From positions 3,906,001-3,970,000 of the forward strand of contig OZ244987.1 of the NCBI GenBank assembly GCA_965223105.1: a stretch of 64,000 bases of DNA, read 5' to 3'. This DNA is from JABDMH01 sp965223105. Its GTDB lineage: Bacteria > Bacteroidota > Bacteroidia > Chitinophagales > Saprospiraceae. The notes beneath the pieces are model-generated. The model made no database searches and had not been told where the DNA came from. It saw only the letters and a program-made list of their open reading frames with translations. Both the position numbers and the translations under genes were made by a program. This document shows positions 45,301 through 54,135 of the stretch, piece by piece (the stretch's first letter is position 1; each line of letters begins with the position of its first letter).

Positions 45301-45583
45301 TCGAATACGAGGCCTGTCCATCAAAAATGGAGTTCCAAGTAGTGCCGGCATTTTCAGTTTTCCAAACACCTCCTGAACCGACCGCTACGTACCAAACATT
45401 TTCATCTTCGGGGTGAATGGCAATGTCCGCTATTCTTCCTGAAGTAAAGGCTGGCCCTATACTTCGCCACTTAAGTCCGGAAAGTGTTGAAGCGGTCAAT
45501 AGAGAATCGGAATCTGTTTGTGAAAAAGAATGTGGCAAAAGACCACAAAGGAAGATTGCAATGAAAGCAGAGATTCTAGACAT
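42317..45583 (-). CDS. Large secreted BNR/VPS10-type propeller protein
   Basis: The 1088-residue protein has a signal peptide (I-F-L-C-G-L-L-P-H-S-F-S-Q) and at least ten Asp-box-like strands (S-x-D-x-G-x-T-W: S-T-D-D-G-K-T-W, S-S-D-G-G-E-T-W, S-T-D-G-G-E-T-W and others) making two propellers to about residue 730. The C-terminal part (about 770-1088) contains a Glu/Lys-rich linker and an Ig-like region with helical segments. Family members are annotated as glycosyl hydrolases or VPS10-domain proteins, but none of the sialidase catalytic set is evident. Probably periplasmic or surface exposed. Function unknown. Confidence 0.8.
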   Translation of the reverse strand: MSRISAFIAIFLCGLLPHSFSQTDSDSLLTASTLSGLKWRSIGPAFTSGRIADIAIHPEDENVWYVAVGSGGVWKTENAGTTWNSIFDGQASYSIGCVTIDPLNPHTIWVGTGENVGGRHVGYGDGIYQSTDDGKTWTNKGLKETEHISKIIIHPEDPNTIWVAAQGPLWSQGGERGLYKSSDGGETWNRTLGDDAWVGVTDVVIDPQDPNWLYAATWQRHRTVAAYLGGGPGTGLHRSTDGGETWQELTQGIPKGNLGKIGLAISPHNPDVLYAAIEEERLKGGVYISTNRGMSWSKQSSTVSGGTGPHYYQELFASPHAEGRLYLMDVRIQVSDDHGKTFRRLSEEDKHSDNHAIAFRKDDPDYLLVGSDGGLYESMDLAQSWRFIHNMPITQYYKVAVDDAEPFYFVYGGTQDNGSHGGPSQTDNQHGIRNADWFKTLFADGHQSATEPGNPNIMYAETQQGGLHRIDRITGEQVYIQPQSGEGEPYERYNWDAPIVVSTNNPATIYFASQRVWKSTDRGDSWTAISSDLTRNQERIALPIMGRVQSWDNAWDVGAMSNYNTIASLGISMINEQVIYAGTDDGLIQVTEDGGLNWRKIEVGEMPGVPATAFVNDIRPDLYDEGTVYVALDNHKYGDFNPYLMKSTDHGRSWQSIAGNLPDRTLVWRTVQDHVKADLLFAATEFGVYVTLNGGAQWTHLKGEFPTISVRDITIQRREDDLVAATFGRSFYILDDYSALREISETQLTAEATLFPVKDAWWYRPRTVVSSQGSAQYVAENPPFGAAFTYHLSEGLTTLAKERKEREKELAKTDADVPFPGWEALEEERIQEEPKILLTIRDNSGTIVNNVEGKTSKGFHRVNWDLRHASKNGIRMQQSEQSGFGFFGRGGFMATPGEYTVTLSKVVDGQMTELAGPQSFRLEPLRKGALEGASHQEIAAFRSILEEFQQDITATTTVLDNSLDKVRAMQVALGRLDGDQKALVAEIYEVKRQLLEIEQRLSGDDTKDEIGERSDPTPRNRMFVGFRALNTTYGPTAMHKESVDLGTKELSVIKQDLSTITEELLPQLEKKLMDSGAPWMEGQGLIGK

Positions 45584-45602
45584 AGAGCTTATTATTTTTG
45601 AT

Positions 45603-45634
45603 CAAAAAATTCCCGATCCGAAGATAGGGATTTT
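45603..45634 (-). terminator. Intrinsic terminator with a UUCG tetraloop, end of the metal-efflux operon
   Basis: On the minus strand AAATCCC-TATC, loop TTCG, GATC-GGGAATTT pairs with two mismatches, closed by a C-UUCG-G tetraloop and followed by TTTTTTG. It lies 19 bp after the adaptor gene stop and 20 bp before the propeller-protein start. Confidence 0.75.
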
Positions 45635-45652
45635 GAGCATCTCGAAATGCCC

Positions 45653-46828
45653 TCAGTGATGATGGCCACCCCCGGCCATTTCACCTTTTTTGGATTCGGC
45701 CATTAGGAAGAACGCACCTTCAATCACAATCTGATCTTCTGCGTTCAATGGATCAACCGGCAGAATTTCAGTATAGCCTAGATCCTGAATGCCCGTCTTA
45801 ACCAAGACCTTTCGAAAGTGAGTCTGGTTCGGCTCAGCATCTTCAACAGCAAACAGGTACTTCAACCCACGATCAAATGTAATGGCCTCAACCGGCACAG
45901 TTGCCACCGAATCTTCCTCAGCAATGATCCGCGCCTCCACAAACTCGCCAGGAATCAAATCACTTTCTATTTCCTGGATCTCAGCATGGATATCATAATT
46001 ATTATTCTCCTCATCCATGATATTGTTTATCCATTTGATCTTGGCTTGCCCCAGGGTTTCTGGTTTGGTTTGCACATTAAATTGCAGAATTTGGCCTTCT
46101 TTCAGCAAATTTGATGCTTGCCCAAATGCCTGTAGGTGAAGATGCAACCGATCGCTGTTGATAATTTCAACAAGGGGTTGACTCGGGGTAACAAAGGCAC
46201 CTGGATTGATGTTGATGTGCTCAACTCTGCCCTTCTGAGTGGCAAAAACATAAAACCGATCTTTTAGCTCCTTTCCGATGTCACCAGTAGTGATGCCAAG
46301 TGATTCTAGCTTTTTTTGAATTGCCCGCATTTCAACCTCAGCTTGTTGTTTCCGTCGCATCAATTCATCCACTGTTTTCTGAGCCGAGATCTTCTCCTCC
46401 AGTAATATTCTCTGGCGTTCCAACTCCCTATCTAAGTACGAAATATCCGCACTGTTTTTTAGATAGTCCTTCTGCCAGTCAACCAATTCCAAATTATGAA
46501 TGGAAAACAAGTGCTGTCCCTTTCTAACTTGTTGCCCCGGTTCAATGAAAACCTGAACCACTTGTCCACCAATGGGACTACTTGCTACACTCATACCATT
46601 AGGCGGAAGCTCCACCCTGCCTTTCAATCTGACGATGGATCGTATAGACCGTTGCTTGACTCGGTCAAACCTCAATCCAAGGTTTCTCATTTGTTCCGAC
46701 GACAGCTCAACAACTCCTTCAGCATGTTCATGTATCTGTGCATCCTCTTCGTCGTGATGATCAGAGTGCGGGTCTTCCCCACAAGATACTAGAACCAATA
46801 TTGCCATAACCACTAGCCTATAATTCAT
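45653..46828 (-). CDS. RND efflux periplasmic adaptor (CusB/CzcB-like lipoprotein)
   Basis: The 391-residue protein has a lipobox (V-L-V-S-C16) and a His/Asp-rich segment right after it (S-D-H-H-D-E-E-D... H-E-H), then a barrel-sandwich hybrid (G-G-Q-V-V-Q-V-F-I-E-P-G-Q), an alpha-hairpin (about 115-175) and beta-barrel domains. It ends G-G-G-H-H-H. The His-rich ends point to metal binding. It links the inner-membrane pump and the outer-membrane channel of a heavy-metal exporter. The gene is 39 bp downstream of the pump gene. Confidence 0.9.
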   Translation of the reverse strand: MNYRLVVMAILVLVSCGEDPHSDHHDEEDAQIHEHAEGVVELSSEQMRNLGLRFDRVKQRSIRSIVRLKGRVELPPNGMSVASSPIGGQVVQVFIEPGQQVRKGQHLFSIHNLELVDWQKDYLKNSADISYLDRELERQRILLEEKISAQKTVDELMRRKQQAEVEMRAIQKKLESLGITTGDIGKELKDRFYVFATQKGRVEHININPGAFVTPSQPLVEIINSDRLHLHLQAFGQASNLLKEGQILQFNVQTKPETLGQAKIKWINNIMDEENNNYDIHAEIQEIESDLIPGEFVEARIIAEEDSVATVPVEAITFDRGLKYLFAVEDAEPNQTHFRKVLVKTGIQDLGYTEILPVDPLNAEDQIVIEGAFFLMAESKKGEMAGGGHHH

Positions 46829-46867
46829 TTCTATCTTTTTTATTTTATTTTTTTTATTCAGCCTCTT

Positions 46868-49800
46868 TTAATCAATCTCCAGAAAATTGGCGTTGATCAC
46901 TTCCATTTTCAAGCTGTATATTTTTTGATAGTAGGACTGCCTAATGTTAAATATCGATTCCTGAAACAATAATACTTCTGAAAATGATATTTCGTCGTAT
47001 AAAAATGCCTTTCTCAATTGCTCGAGATGAGTTTGCGCATCCTCCAATAAGGTATCTTCAATTTTCTCCAGTTCTGCTTGCAGTACTGAGATCCGATCCA
47101 GCGACAGTTTTTGCTTTCTCGACAATTGAGTAGTGAGTAGTCTTTTTTCGGCCTCAATGGCTTCTTGATTGAGCTGATTGGACTGCAACTGGACTCGTCC
47201 ATAATTTGCCGAGAGAGGCACATTGACTCCAATCTGATAACCAAAGAAAGGTATATCTCCATCAATCGCCTGAAGACTCAGTTGAGTTGCTATCGTAGGT
47301 TTTAAATTGGCTTGAATTACCCCTCTCTCCAACTCCATTACCTGATTTCTGAATTCCAGTATTCGAGATTTGGGATGACTACCTAAATCATAGACTTCAA
47401 TAGCTAAATCCGCTTCATCGATCGCAAAAGTTTCAAAATCTCTGTTGACTACGGAGCGCATGGACTGCATCGCCAGCTCTCTTTCCTGCTCAGTAGTACG
47501 AAGGGCAATTTCTACTTCCCGCAGCTTGAGTCTGGCTTGCGTTGCAGTTAGACTTCCCTCTGTACCTAATTCCTGTTTGCGATTGCTAATTTCTACCCAT
47601 TCCTGATACATGATGATTTGATCATCATAGGTAGATAACAAGGATTTCAGGTAAGCTAGATATAGGTATTCTTCGGCAATTTTACGCTCCAGCAACCGTT
47701 CATTAACGACAAATTCAGCCTTGACCAATTCTCCCTGTGTATGCTGATACTGCCGATACTTTGCCCGAAGGTTTGTGGTACGAAAATTCTTTCCAACTGT
47801 AAGGGATTGAATCCCGGATTGATTGTCGCCGATTTCCTCTCCACCGACTTGCAGTTGTAACGGTAACGGCAAGATGGCATGCTCTGCACCGGCATACAAG
47901 GCACGCGACTTCAAATCGCCGATCAGATGGGGAGACAGAAATGCCTTGGCAGCCTCGACAGTCTTTTCCAACGACCAGATATCCTGCGAAAATCCCACCT
48001 CTGGCAAGGAGATCAAAAGTAAGATGACCATGGCGGGAGCACTCTTTTTAAATCTCCGGCCACCTTCAATAATCTGATAAAGTAGTGGGACGACAAAAAG
48101 GGTTAGGATAGTGGCGGTAATTAAACCACCGATAACCACTGTCGCCAAAGGTCGCTGAACCTCGGCACCAGCAGAGGTCGAAATCGCCATTGGCAAAAAG
48201 CCGAGCGAAGCAACCAATGCGGTCAGCAGGACGGGTCTAAGCCTTACCCGTGTACCTTCAAAAATGATCTCATCAGTGTTCTTCATCCCTTCCTTTTTTA
48301 ATTGATTGAAATAACTAACCAGCACAATGCCATTGAGTACTGCCACCCCAAATAAGGCAATGAAACCAACGCCAGCCGAAATACTGAAAGGCATATCCCG
48401 AGTATATAAGGCCCATATGCCTCCAATTGCCGAAAGGGGAATTGCGGTGAAAATCAATAACGCCTGCAGGATAGATTTAAAGGTGACATACAATAGAATA
48501 AAAATCAACGCCAATGCCAGGGGTACCACAAATGTCAATCTTGCCGTAGCCCTCTGTAAGTTTTCAAATTGTCCGCCATAGCGGATATAGTAATTCGGCG
48601 GTAGGGCAATTTCCTCATCCAGTCGGCTGGAAATTCCCTCGATAAGAGTAGCCACATCCAAGTCCCTGGCGTTTACTCCGATGGTAATCCGCCGATGGGT
48701 GTTGTCTCGAGAAATCTGTGCCGGCCCCTCTTCAAAAGTTACTGAAGCCAGTTCAGATACCGGCACAAAAGCTCCACTGGCTGTGACCACTGTCAATTCT
48801 GACAGGCTTTCAATTTTCTGACGGTCCTGGGGATTTAAGCGGACCACTATATCAAATCTCTTCTCACCCTCATAAATGACACCCACATGCTTTCCTGCAA
48901 AAGCGGTTTTAACTACTTCTGAAACTTGAGCGATTGAGATTCCATAGGATGCCAATCGATCACGATCATACTTAACCACCATTTGTTGAAGCCCCCCTGT
49001 TGGTTCCACCTGTATATCCCCCACTCCCTTCATGTTTTGCAGTAAATTCTCTACCTGTACCCCAAGATTGTGTAAGATTCCCAAGTCCTCTCCATAAATC
49101 TTAATGGCAATATCTTGACGTATTCCGGTCATGAGTTCGTTAAAGCGCATTTGAATGGGTTGGGTAAATTCGTAAATGACCCCGGGAAACTTATTCAATT
49201 CTGTCTCCATTTTTTGAAACATGCCCTCTCGAGTTGCGGCAGATGTCCACTCTGACTTGGGTTTTAAAATGACATAAATATCGCCGGCTTCAATGGGCAT
49301 AATGTCGGTTGGAATCTCAGCTGTGCCGATTTTCGTGACCACTTTCTCCACTTCAGGAAATTCCAAAAGAATTTTCTGTAATTTTTCAGAAACCTCCACC
49401 CCTTTTTTTATTGAACTACCACCGGGTAAAATCTGATGAAGGGCAAAATCTCCTTCTTCAAGGGTTGGGATGAATTCACCTCCCATTCGGGATAAGATGA
49501 TAAGACTTATTATGAACAATACTACTGTGACCGTTAAGAATAAATATTTGACTCGTATAGCGGCTTGCAGTGCTGGTCGATATATTCCTTGCAGATATTT
49601 CAATAAACGTTGGGCAATGCTATGCTCTGGCACTACGCTGTCCTTCAATAAAAGCGAAGACATCATCGGCACGTAAGTCAGAGATAGCAAAAGAGCTCCC
49701 AAGATCGCAAATGAAACAGTCTGTGCCATGGGTTGAAACATCTTACCCTCAATGCCCTGAAGAAAGAGTATTGGCACATAGACAATCAGAATGATAATCT

Positions 49801-51154
49801 CTCCAAATGCGGCTGATTTCCTGATTTTACTAGCTGCCGTATAGACTTCCGCCTCCTGCTGAATCTGGGTAAGGTTGCGTTCCTTATTTTTAACTCCCAG
49901 GTGATGCAAAATCGCTTCAACAACAATGACAGCACCATCCACAATCAGTCCAAAATCAATGGCTCCCAGACTCATTAAATTGGCAGATACTCCGAAAATC
50001 CGCATCATGCTAATGGCAAAAAGCATACTTAGGGGTATGACTGATGCCACGATCAAACCAGCCCTTAAATTTCCCAGAAACAACACCAGAATAAAAATGA
50101 CAATAAGCGCACCTTCGGTAAGGTTTTTAATCACAGTGTGGGTGGTAGTATTAATCAATTTCGACCGGTCCAGATAGGGCTCGATCATGACACCATCTGG
50201 CAAAGTATGGGCAATTTCTTCCATGCGTTTCTTCACTAGTCGAGTTACTTCCATCGAATTTGCACCTTTGAGCATCATGACCTGACCGGCAACCACTTCA
50301 CCCTTTCCATTCATTGTCACCGCCCCAAATCTAGGCGCATGGCCAATTCGGATTTCAGCAACATCGCGCAGGTAGATCGGTCCAGTACTCGTATACTTTA
50401 CCAGAATATTTTTAAGTTCGTCCCCACTTTCAAGCATGCCCTCCCCTCGAATGAAGTAGGTATATTCCTGTTTTTCAATATAAGATGCTCCAGTATTTTG
50501 ATTGTTGTCATGCACTGCCTGATAAATATCATCCATAGTCAAATGGAAGGCCTGCAGTACTCGATGATCGATCGACACTTCAAATTGCTTCAAGAACCCG
50601 CCAGAGCTGTTGATCTCAATTACCCCGGGAATTCCCAACAATTGTCTCTTAATAATCCAGTCTTGAATATTTCGCAATTCAACGGCATCGTACTCCGCCT
50701 CATATCCTGGTGCCGGATAGACCACATACTGGTAGATCTCACCCAATCCGGTCGTGATGGGACCCATCTCCGGTACTCCAAATTCGGTAGGAATAATATC
50801 ACGAGCCAATTGGATCCTTTGATGAATTTGCTGCCTTGCCCAATAAATATCTACATGCTCTCTAAACACCACAGTAATTACAGAAAGGCCAAATCGAGAA
50901 ATCGATCGAATCTGAGAGACTTCAGGAATATTACCCAATTCTAGCTCCAGCGGATAGGTAATAAAGCGCTCTACCTCCTGTGTCGATAAATCTGGAGTTC
51001 TGGTGATGACCTGGACCTGATTGTCGGTAATATCGGGTACCGCATCGATGGGTAAGTGCACCAGTGAATAAATGCCCCAACTGGCTAGTGCTGCTACCAT
51101 AAAACCTACAATGAGCTTGTTGTAGATCGAAAAACGAATGATACGATCGATCAT
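46868..51154 (-). CDS. CusA/CzcA-type heavy-metal RND pump fused to a TolC-like domain
   Basis: The 1428-residue protein has two parts. Residues 1 to about 1040 are a full RND transporter with 12 helices; A-I-D-F-G-L-I-V-D-G-A-V-I-V-V-E near 400 carries the proton-relay acids of the heavy-metal subfamily, and R-P-L-A-T-V-V-I-G-G near 1010 is typical. Residues about 1060-1428 read as TolC/OMF helical repeats (L-R-E-V-E-I-A-L-R-T-T-E-Q, and later I-R-Q-S-Y-Y-Q-K). This fusion is a known arrangement in Bacteroidota. Substrate is a monovalent or divalent metal ion (Cu, Ag, Zn, Co, Cd); it cannot be narrowed here. Middle gene of the operon. Confidence 0.93.
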   Translation of the reverse strand: MIDRIIRFSIYNKLIVGFMVAALASWGIYSLVHLPIDAVPDITDNQVQVITRTPDLSTQEVERFITYPLELELGNIPEVSQIRSISRFGLSVITVVFREHVDIYWARQQIHQRIQLARDIIPTEFGVPEMGPITTGLGEIYQYVVYPAPGYEAEYDAVELRNIQDWIIKRQLLGIPGVIEINSSGGFLKQFEVSIDHRVLQAFHLTMDDIYQAVHDNNQNTGASYIEKQEYTYFIRGEGMLESGDELKNILVKYTSTGPIYLRDVAEIRIGHAPRFGAVTMNGKGEVVAGQVMMLKGANSMEVTRLVKKRMEEIAHTLPDGVMIEPYLDRSKLINTTTHTVIKNLTEGALIVIFILVLFLGNLRAGLIVASVIPLSMLFAISMMRIFGVSANLMSLGAIDFGLIVDGAVIVVEAILHHLGVKNKERNLTQIQQEAEVYTAASKIRKSAAFGEIIILIVYVPILFLQGIEGKMFQPMAQTVSFAILGALLLSLTYVPMMSSLLLKDSVVPEHSIAQRLLKYLQGIYRPALQAAIRVKYLFLTVTVVLFIISLIILSRMGGEFIPTLEEGDFALHQILPGGSSIKKGVEVSEKLQKILLEFPEVEKVVTKIGTAEIPTDIMPIEAGDIYVILKPKSEWTSAATREGMFQKMETELNKFPGVIYEFTQPIQMRFNELMTGIRQDIAIKIYGEDLGILHNLGVQVENLLQNMKGVGDIQVEPTGGLQQMVVKYDRDRLASYGISIAQVSEVVKTAFAGKHVGVIYEGEKRFDIVVRLNPQDRQKIESLSELTVVTASGAFVPVSELASVTFEEGPAQISRDNTHRRITIGVNARDLDVATLIEGISSRLDEEIALPPNYYIRYGGQFENLQRATARLTFVVPLALALIFILLYVTFKSILQALLIFTAIPLSAIGGIWALYTRDMPFSISAGVGFIALFGVAVLNGIVLVSYFNQLKKEGMKNTDEIIFEGTRVRLRPVLLTALVASLGFLPMAISTSAGAEVQRPLATVVIGGLITATILTLFVVPLLYQIIEGGRRFKKSAPAMVILLLISLPEVGFSQDIWSLEKTVEAAKAFLSPHLIGDLKSRALYAGAEHAILPLPLQLQVGGEEIGDNQSGIQSLTVGKNFRTTNLRAKYRQYQHTQGELVKAEFVVNERLLERKIAEEYLYLAYLKSLLSTYDDQIIMYQEWVEISNRKQELGTEGSLTATQARLKLREVEIALRTTEQERELAMQSMRSVVNRDFETFAIDEADLAIEVYDLGSHPKSRILEFRNQVMELERGVIQANLKPTIATQLSLQAIDGDIPFFGYQIGVNVPLSANYGRVQLQSNQLNQEAIEAEKRLLTTQLSRKQKLSLDRISVLQAELEKIEDTLLEDAQTHLEQLRKAFLYDEISFSEVLLFQESIFNIRQSYYQKIYSLKMEVINANFLEID

Positions 51155-51294
51155 CTACAGATAATTTAAGACTGGAAAAATGTCCTCAAAAAAGGAATGC
51201 AATGCTTAAAATCCTCGAAAAGATCAGCTCACAGGATGAGTATGATCAACCCATGATACCGTTCGAAAATTTCAAATTGATCAATATCCGGCGA

Positions 51295-51690
51295 CTAGCA
51301 GGAAGGAGGATGATCAATGGCACCCGTAAAATCAGACTGATAAAAATCTAAAACCTCTGGAAGGATAGCACTCCGCTCAGTCGAGAAGGTATGGTCACCC
51401 AAAGTATATTGTACTGCGGCCACAAATTGAAGACCTTGAGCAAATTGATGCAGGGGAAGTTGATCGTGTTCGTGATGATCCTGATGCTGATGTGTGTCTG
51501 GATTAATGAAATGGAGAAACAAATAATCAATCCATGAAAAATCCTCACCCTCTGATTCCATTTCTAGTTGATGACAATGAAAATGCTCAACGGCGTCAGC
51601 CAGATAAAGTAGCTGACTAAAGTCCATTCTGGGTAGGAAGCCACCAAGAAGAAAATAAGCAGCAAAGAAAAGTGCAAAAGGTTTCTTCAT
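51295..51690 (-). CDS. Small His-rich exported protein at the head of the metal-efflux operon
   Basis: The 131-residue product starts K-K-P-F-A-L-F-F-A-A-Y-F-L-L, a signal peptide or anchor, and holds the His/Asp-rich stretch P-D-T-H-Q-H-Q-D-H-H-E-H-D at about 68-80. Similar small proteins lie upstream of CusA/CzcA genes in other Bacteroidota, where they are unnamed. Probably a periplasmic metal-binding accessory. The pump gene begins 140 bp downstream. Confidence 0.7.
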   Translation of the reverse strand: MKKPFALFFAAYFLLGGFLPRMDFSQLLYLADAVEHFHCHQLEMESEGEDFSWIDYLFLHFINPDTHQHQDHHEHDQLPLHQFAQGLQFVAAVQYTLGDHTFSTERSAILPEVLDFYQSDFTGAIDHPPSC

Positions 51691-51808
51691 TACAATGGTC
51701 GAAATTACAACAATTCTAATAATTATATAGGTTTCTTTGTCTCCTGACCATCTGCTCTATACAACAAACTCCAGAACAAACAATTGAACAACATAAGTTG
51801 TCTTTAGC

Positions 51809-52387
51809 ATGTTGGCAACTCCAGGAGAAATTTTGGTTTCATATGTAAATGTACCCGATACGGAGGTGCGAGCAATATTTGAAGAGGTTTTAGCGTCCTT
51901 TCAACCTCTTCACAAGCAGGTCATCGTTCTCAGAAAGCGTAGGATTCGTTTAAGCACGATGAGAGCCCGCCCAATCCTCAACCGCCATTTTTTTTCGAAG
52001 AATAAACGACAGTATACAGTAGAATATTCCAAATACACTAAGATGGATCCCTCGATGCGTACCAGAGATCTACCACCCGATGTGTTGCGAGGATGGTTTG
52101 CCCATGAACTGGGACATATCATGGATTACTTAGATAGATCCTGGATCAAACTCCTACAATGGGGAGTGAATTATGCGATCTCAAGACATGCTCGTATGGG
52201 AATGGAAAAAATGGCCGATCTCCATGCCCTAAAATTTGGATTCACCAAGGAAATCATCACCACCAAACAGTATATCTTAGAACACACTCATCTTGCATCA
52301 AAATATCGAAAGCAAATTGGCAAGTACTACCTGAGCCCGGAGGAGATCGAACGAATGGCTAATGAACGGAGTCTTTTTGACAAATAA
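51809..52387 (+). CDS. Putative zincin metallopeptidase
   Basis: The 192-residue protein has no signal peptide. F-A-H99-E100-L-G-H103-I-M-D-Y is an HExxH zinc site, and the E-K-M-A-D-L-H-A-L segment at 133-141 provides the third ligand region, as in M48-like and related zincins. The family is not known to me, and size is small for M48 enzymes. It diverges from the metal-efflux operon (118-bp gap) and is convergent with the GH3 gene, with a 20-bp gap. Substrate unknown. Confidence 0.7.
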   Translation: MLATPGEILVSYVNVPDTEVRAIFEEVLASFQPLHKQVIVLRKRRIRLSTMRARPILNRHFFSKNKRQYTVEYSKYTKMDPSMRTRDLPPDVLRGWFAHELGHIMDYLDRSWIKLLQWGVNYAISRHARMGMEKMADLHALKFGFTKEIITTKQYILEHTHLASKYRKQIGKYYLSPEEIERMANERSLFDK

Positions 52388-52407
52388 ATTTCAGCATTTA
52401 GTGTGGG

Positions 52408-53934
52408 CTACTTATTAGAAACAAAATCCAGCAGGTCTTCCATTCTCTCGGCCGGCATGACCTTTGGAGTTTTCACCTGGCCTCCCTTCTTTTTAATGGT
52501 TTCAAGCCAATCATAATATTGATCCTTTGGTAAGACCAGCACCCTGATGTCCTTCAATGATTTTGATCGGGCAACGCGATAATTTTTATTCATTTCCTTC
52601 AAAATTCCATCCAGGCCTTTCCTTGCAGATTCAGCATCAATGGGATCATCAGAAGCTAGCATCCATTGATGGTAATATTCCATGTTATGGCCCTGTAATG
52701 CAGCTACCGCAAATTCGTCAATAGCCACTCCAATTTGATCTGAAAGTTCCTTGACGGCAGCATTGATCTTTTCCTCTGATAGTTGCGAACCAACAACATT
52801 TAAAAAGAATTTAGTGCGGCCGGTGATCACGAATTCAGCACGATCCAAATCTGTAAACTTAATCGTATCACCAATCATATATCTCCAAGCTCCAGCGCAG
52901 GTAGAAATTAATAAGGCATACTCCATATTTTCTTCCAGATCTTCCCATTTGTGTACTTCCGGGCCCTCCAACAAATTTCCCTGGGAATCAAACCCACGCG
53001 AGTCAAAGGGTATAAATTCGTAGTAGATATTGTGTTGCATCGCTAATTTCATTGACATTGTTTCGGGTCTTGATCGATACCCAAAAAATCCCTCAGAAGC
53101 CAGATAAGTGTCAATGATGCACAAAGGGCTTGCACACAATTTTTCAAAATTGGCTCGATAGGGCTCAAAGGCAACACCACCGGTAGAGTAGACCGCCAGA
53201 TGTGGCCAGAGATCATGAATGGTATCAAGTTTATGTGACTCCACAATCGTCTTGAGCATCATGAGGATCCAGGAGGGAATCCCGGCAATTGCCCCGATAT
53301 CCCAATTCGGAGCTTCAGCCACAATTCGATTCAGGCGTTCATCCCAACTGTCTATCTCTGCGATTTCCTTACCCGGTCGATAAAAAAAGTCGTACCAGCC
53401 CGGAAAATTATGAACATTAATACCGCTCACCTCTCCTTCGACAAATCCAAGATCATTTTCCTTTAGATCTGCTGAGCTGCTCAGCACAAATACTTCCTTC
53501 TCGAAAACTTCCTCTGGTAAATCGAATGAGCTGAGGTCCCTCACCAAATCCGTCCCAACACTCCGCATGTGTATGAGCAGCTCCTTGGTGATGGGAATTC
53601 GTTTACTCTTCTTACCTGTCGTGCCACTGCTCAAGGCAAAAAATTGGGGCTTACCTGGCCAGGTAATATCGGGATAACGCTGTTGTTTACGCCACCAACG
53701 ATTCTCCAATTCCTGATAATTAAAAATGGGCACCTGTTGGGCAAACTGATCTCTAGGATCAGGGTTTTCCAGTAACTGGGTGAATCCATGATAGAGGCCG
53801 AAGGAAGTGGATGCGGCCCGATCTAAGAGTTTTCTCAATTCTTCAACTTGCTGGTCCTGCTTCAATGCTGAATTACTTTGAAGTGCTGCGCTCCACTCAA
53901 TACCCTTCTTGATGATGCTTCCTAGAATAGCCAT
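52408..53934 (-). CDS. GH3 auxin-responsive-promoter family acyl-adenylating enzyme
   Basis: The 508-residue protein shows L-S-S-G-T-T-G-K-K-S-K-R-I-P near residue 105, the ATP-phosphate loop of GH3 enzymes, with Y-S-T-G-G-V-A-F and Y-L-A-S-E-G-F-F-G-Y further on and F-V-I-T-G-R-T-K-F-F-L-N in the C-terminal lobe. Plant GH3 proteins join amino acids to hormones; the widespread Bacteroidota homologues have no known substrate. Cytoplasmic, full length, monocistronic. Confidence 0.9.
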   Translation of the reverse strand: MAILGSIIKKGIEWSAALQSNSALKQDQQVEELRKLLDRAASTSFGLYHGFTQLLENPDPRDQFAQQVPIFNYQELENRWWRKQQRYPDITWPGKPQFFALSSGTTGKKSKRIPITKELLIHMRSVGTDLVRDLSSFDLPEEVFEKEVFVLSSSADLKENDLGFVEGEVSGINVHNFPGWYDFFYRPGKEIAEIDSWDERLNRIVAEAPNWDIGAIAGIPSWILMMLKTIVESHKLDTIHDLWPHLAVYSTGGVAFEPYRANFEKLCASPLCIIDTYLASEGFFGYRSRPETMSMKLAMQHNIYYEFIPFDSRGFDSQGNLLEGPEVHKWEDLEENMEYALLISTCAGAWRYMIGDTIKFTDLDRAEFVITGRTKFFLNVVGSQLSEEKINAAVKELSDQIGVAIDEFAVAALQGHNMEYYHQWMLASDDPIDAESARKGLDGILKEMNKNYRVARSKSLKDIRVLVLPKDQYYDWLETIKKKGGQVKTPKVMPAERMEDLLDFVSNK

Positions 53935-54084
53935 TTGTCAGTTAAAATAATGTTTGGGACAGTGTTGTGATGAGTTTTGTTCTGGCAAAGGTGCAAAGGA
54001 GGCAAAGAATTTTGTGAATGGCCGCTCAAACTGATGAGCTACGCTGTCAGCACCTACTATTGACGAGAAGTATCTGTTTTGGCA

Positions 54085-54126
54085 TTTGCATCTCGGAGAT
54101 TGTATCTTGGATTTTGCATCTCGGAA
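54085..54126. repeat. Three tandem 14-bp repeats after the DUF1501 gene
   Basis: TTTGCATCTCGGAG (54085-54098), ATTGTATCTTGGAT (54099-54112) and TTTGCATCTCGGAA (54113-54126); the first and third are identical over 13 bp. They begin 10 bp beyond the stop of the minus-strand DUF1501 gene. Possible slippage product or variable-number repeat; no function visible. Confidence 0.7.
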
Positions 54127-54135
54127 TTTGCCTTC

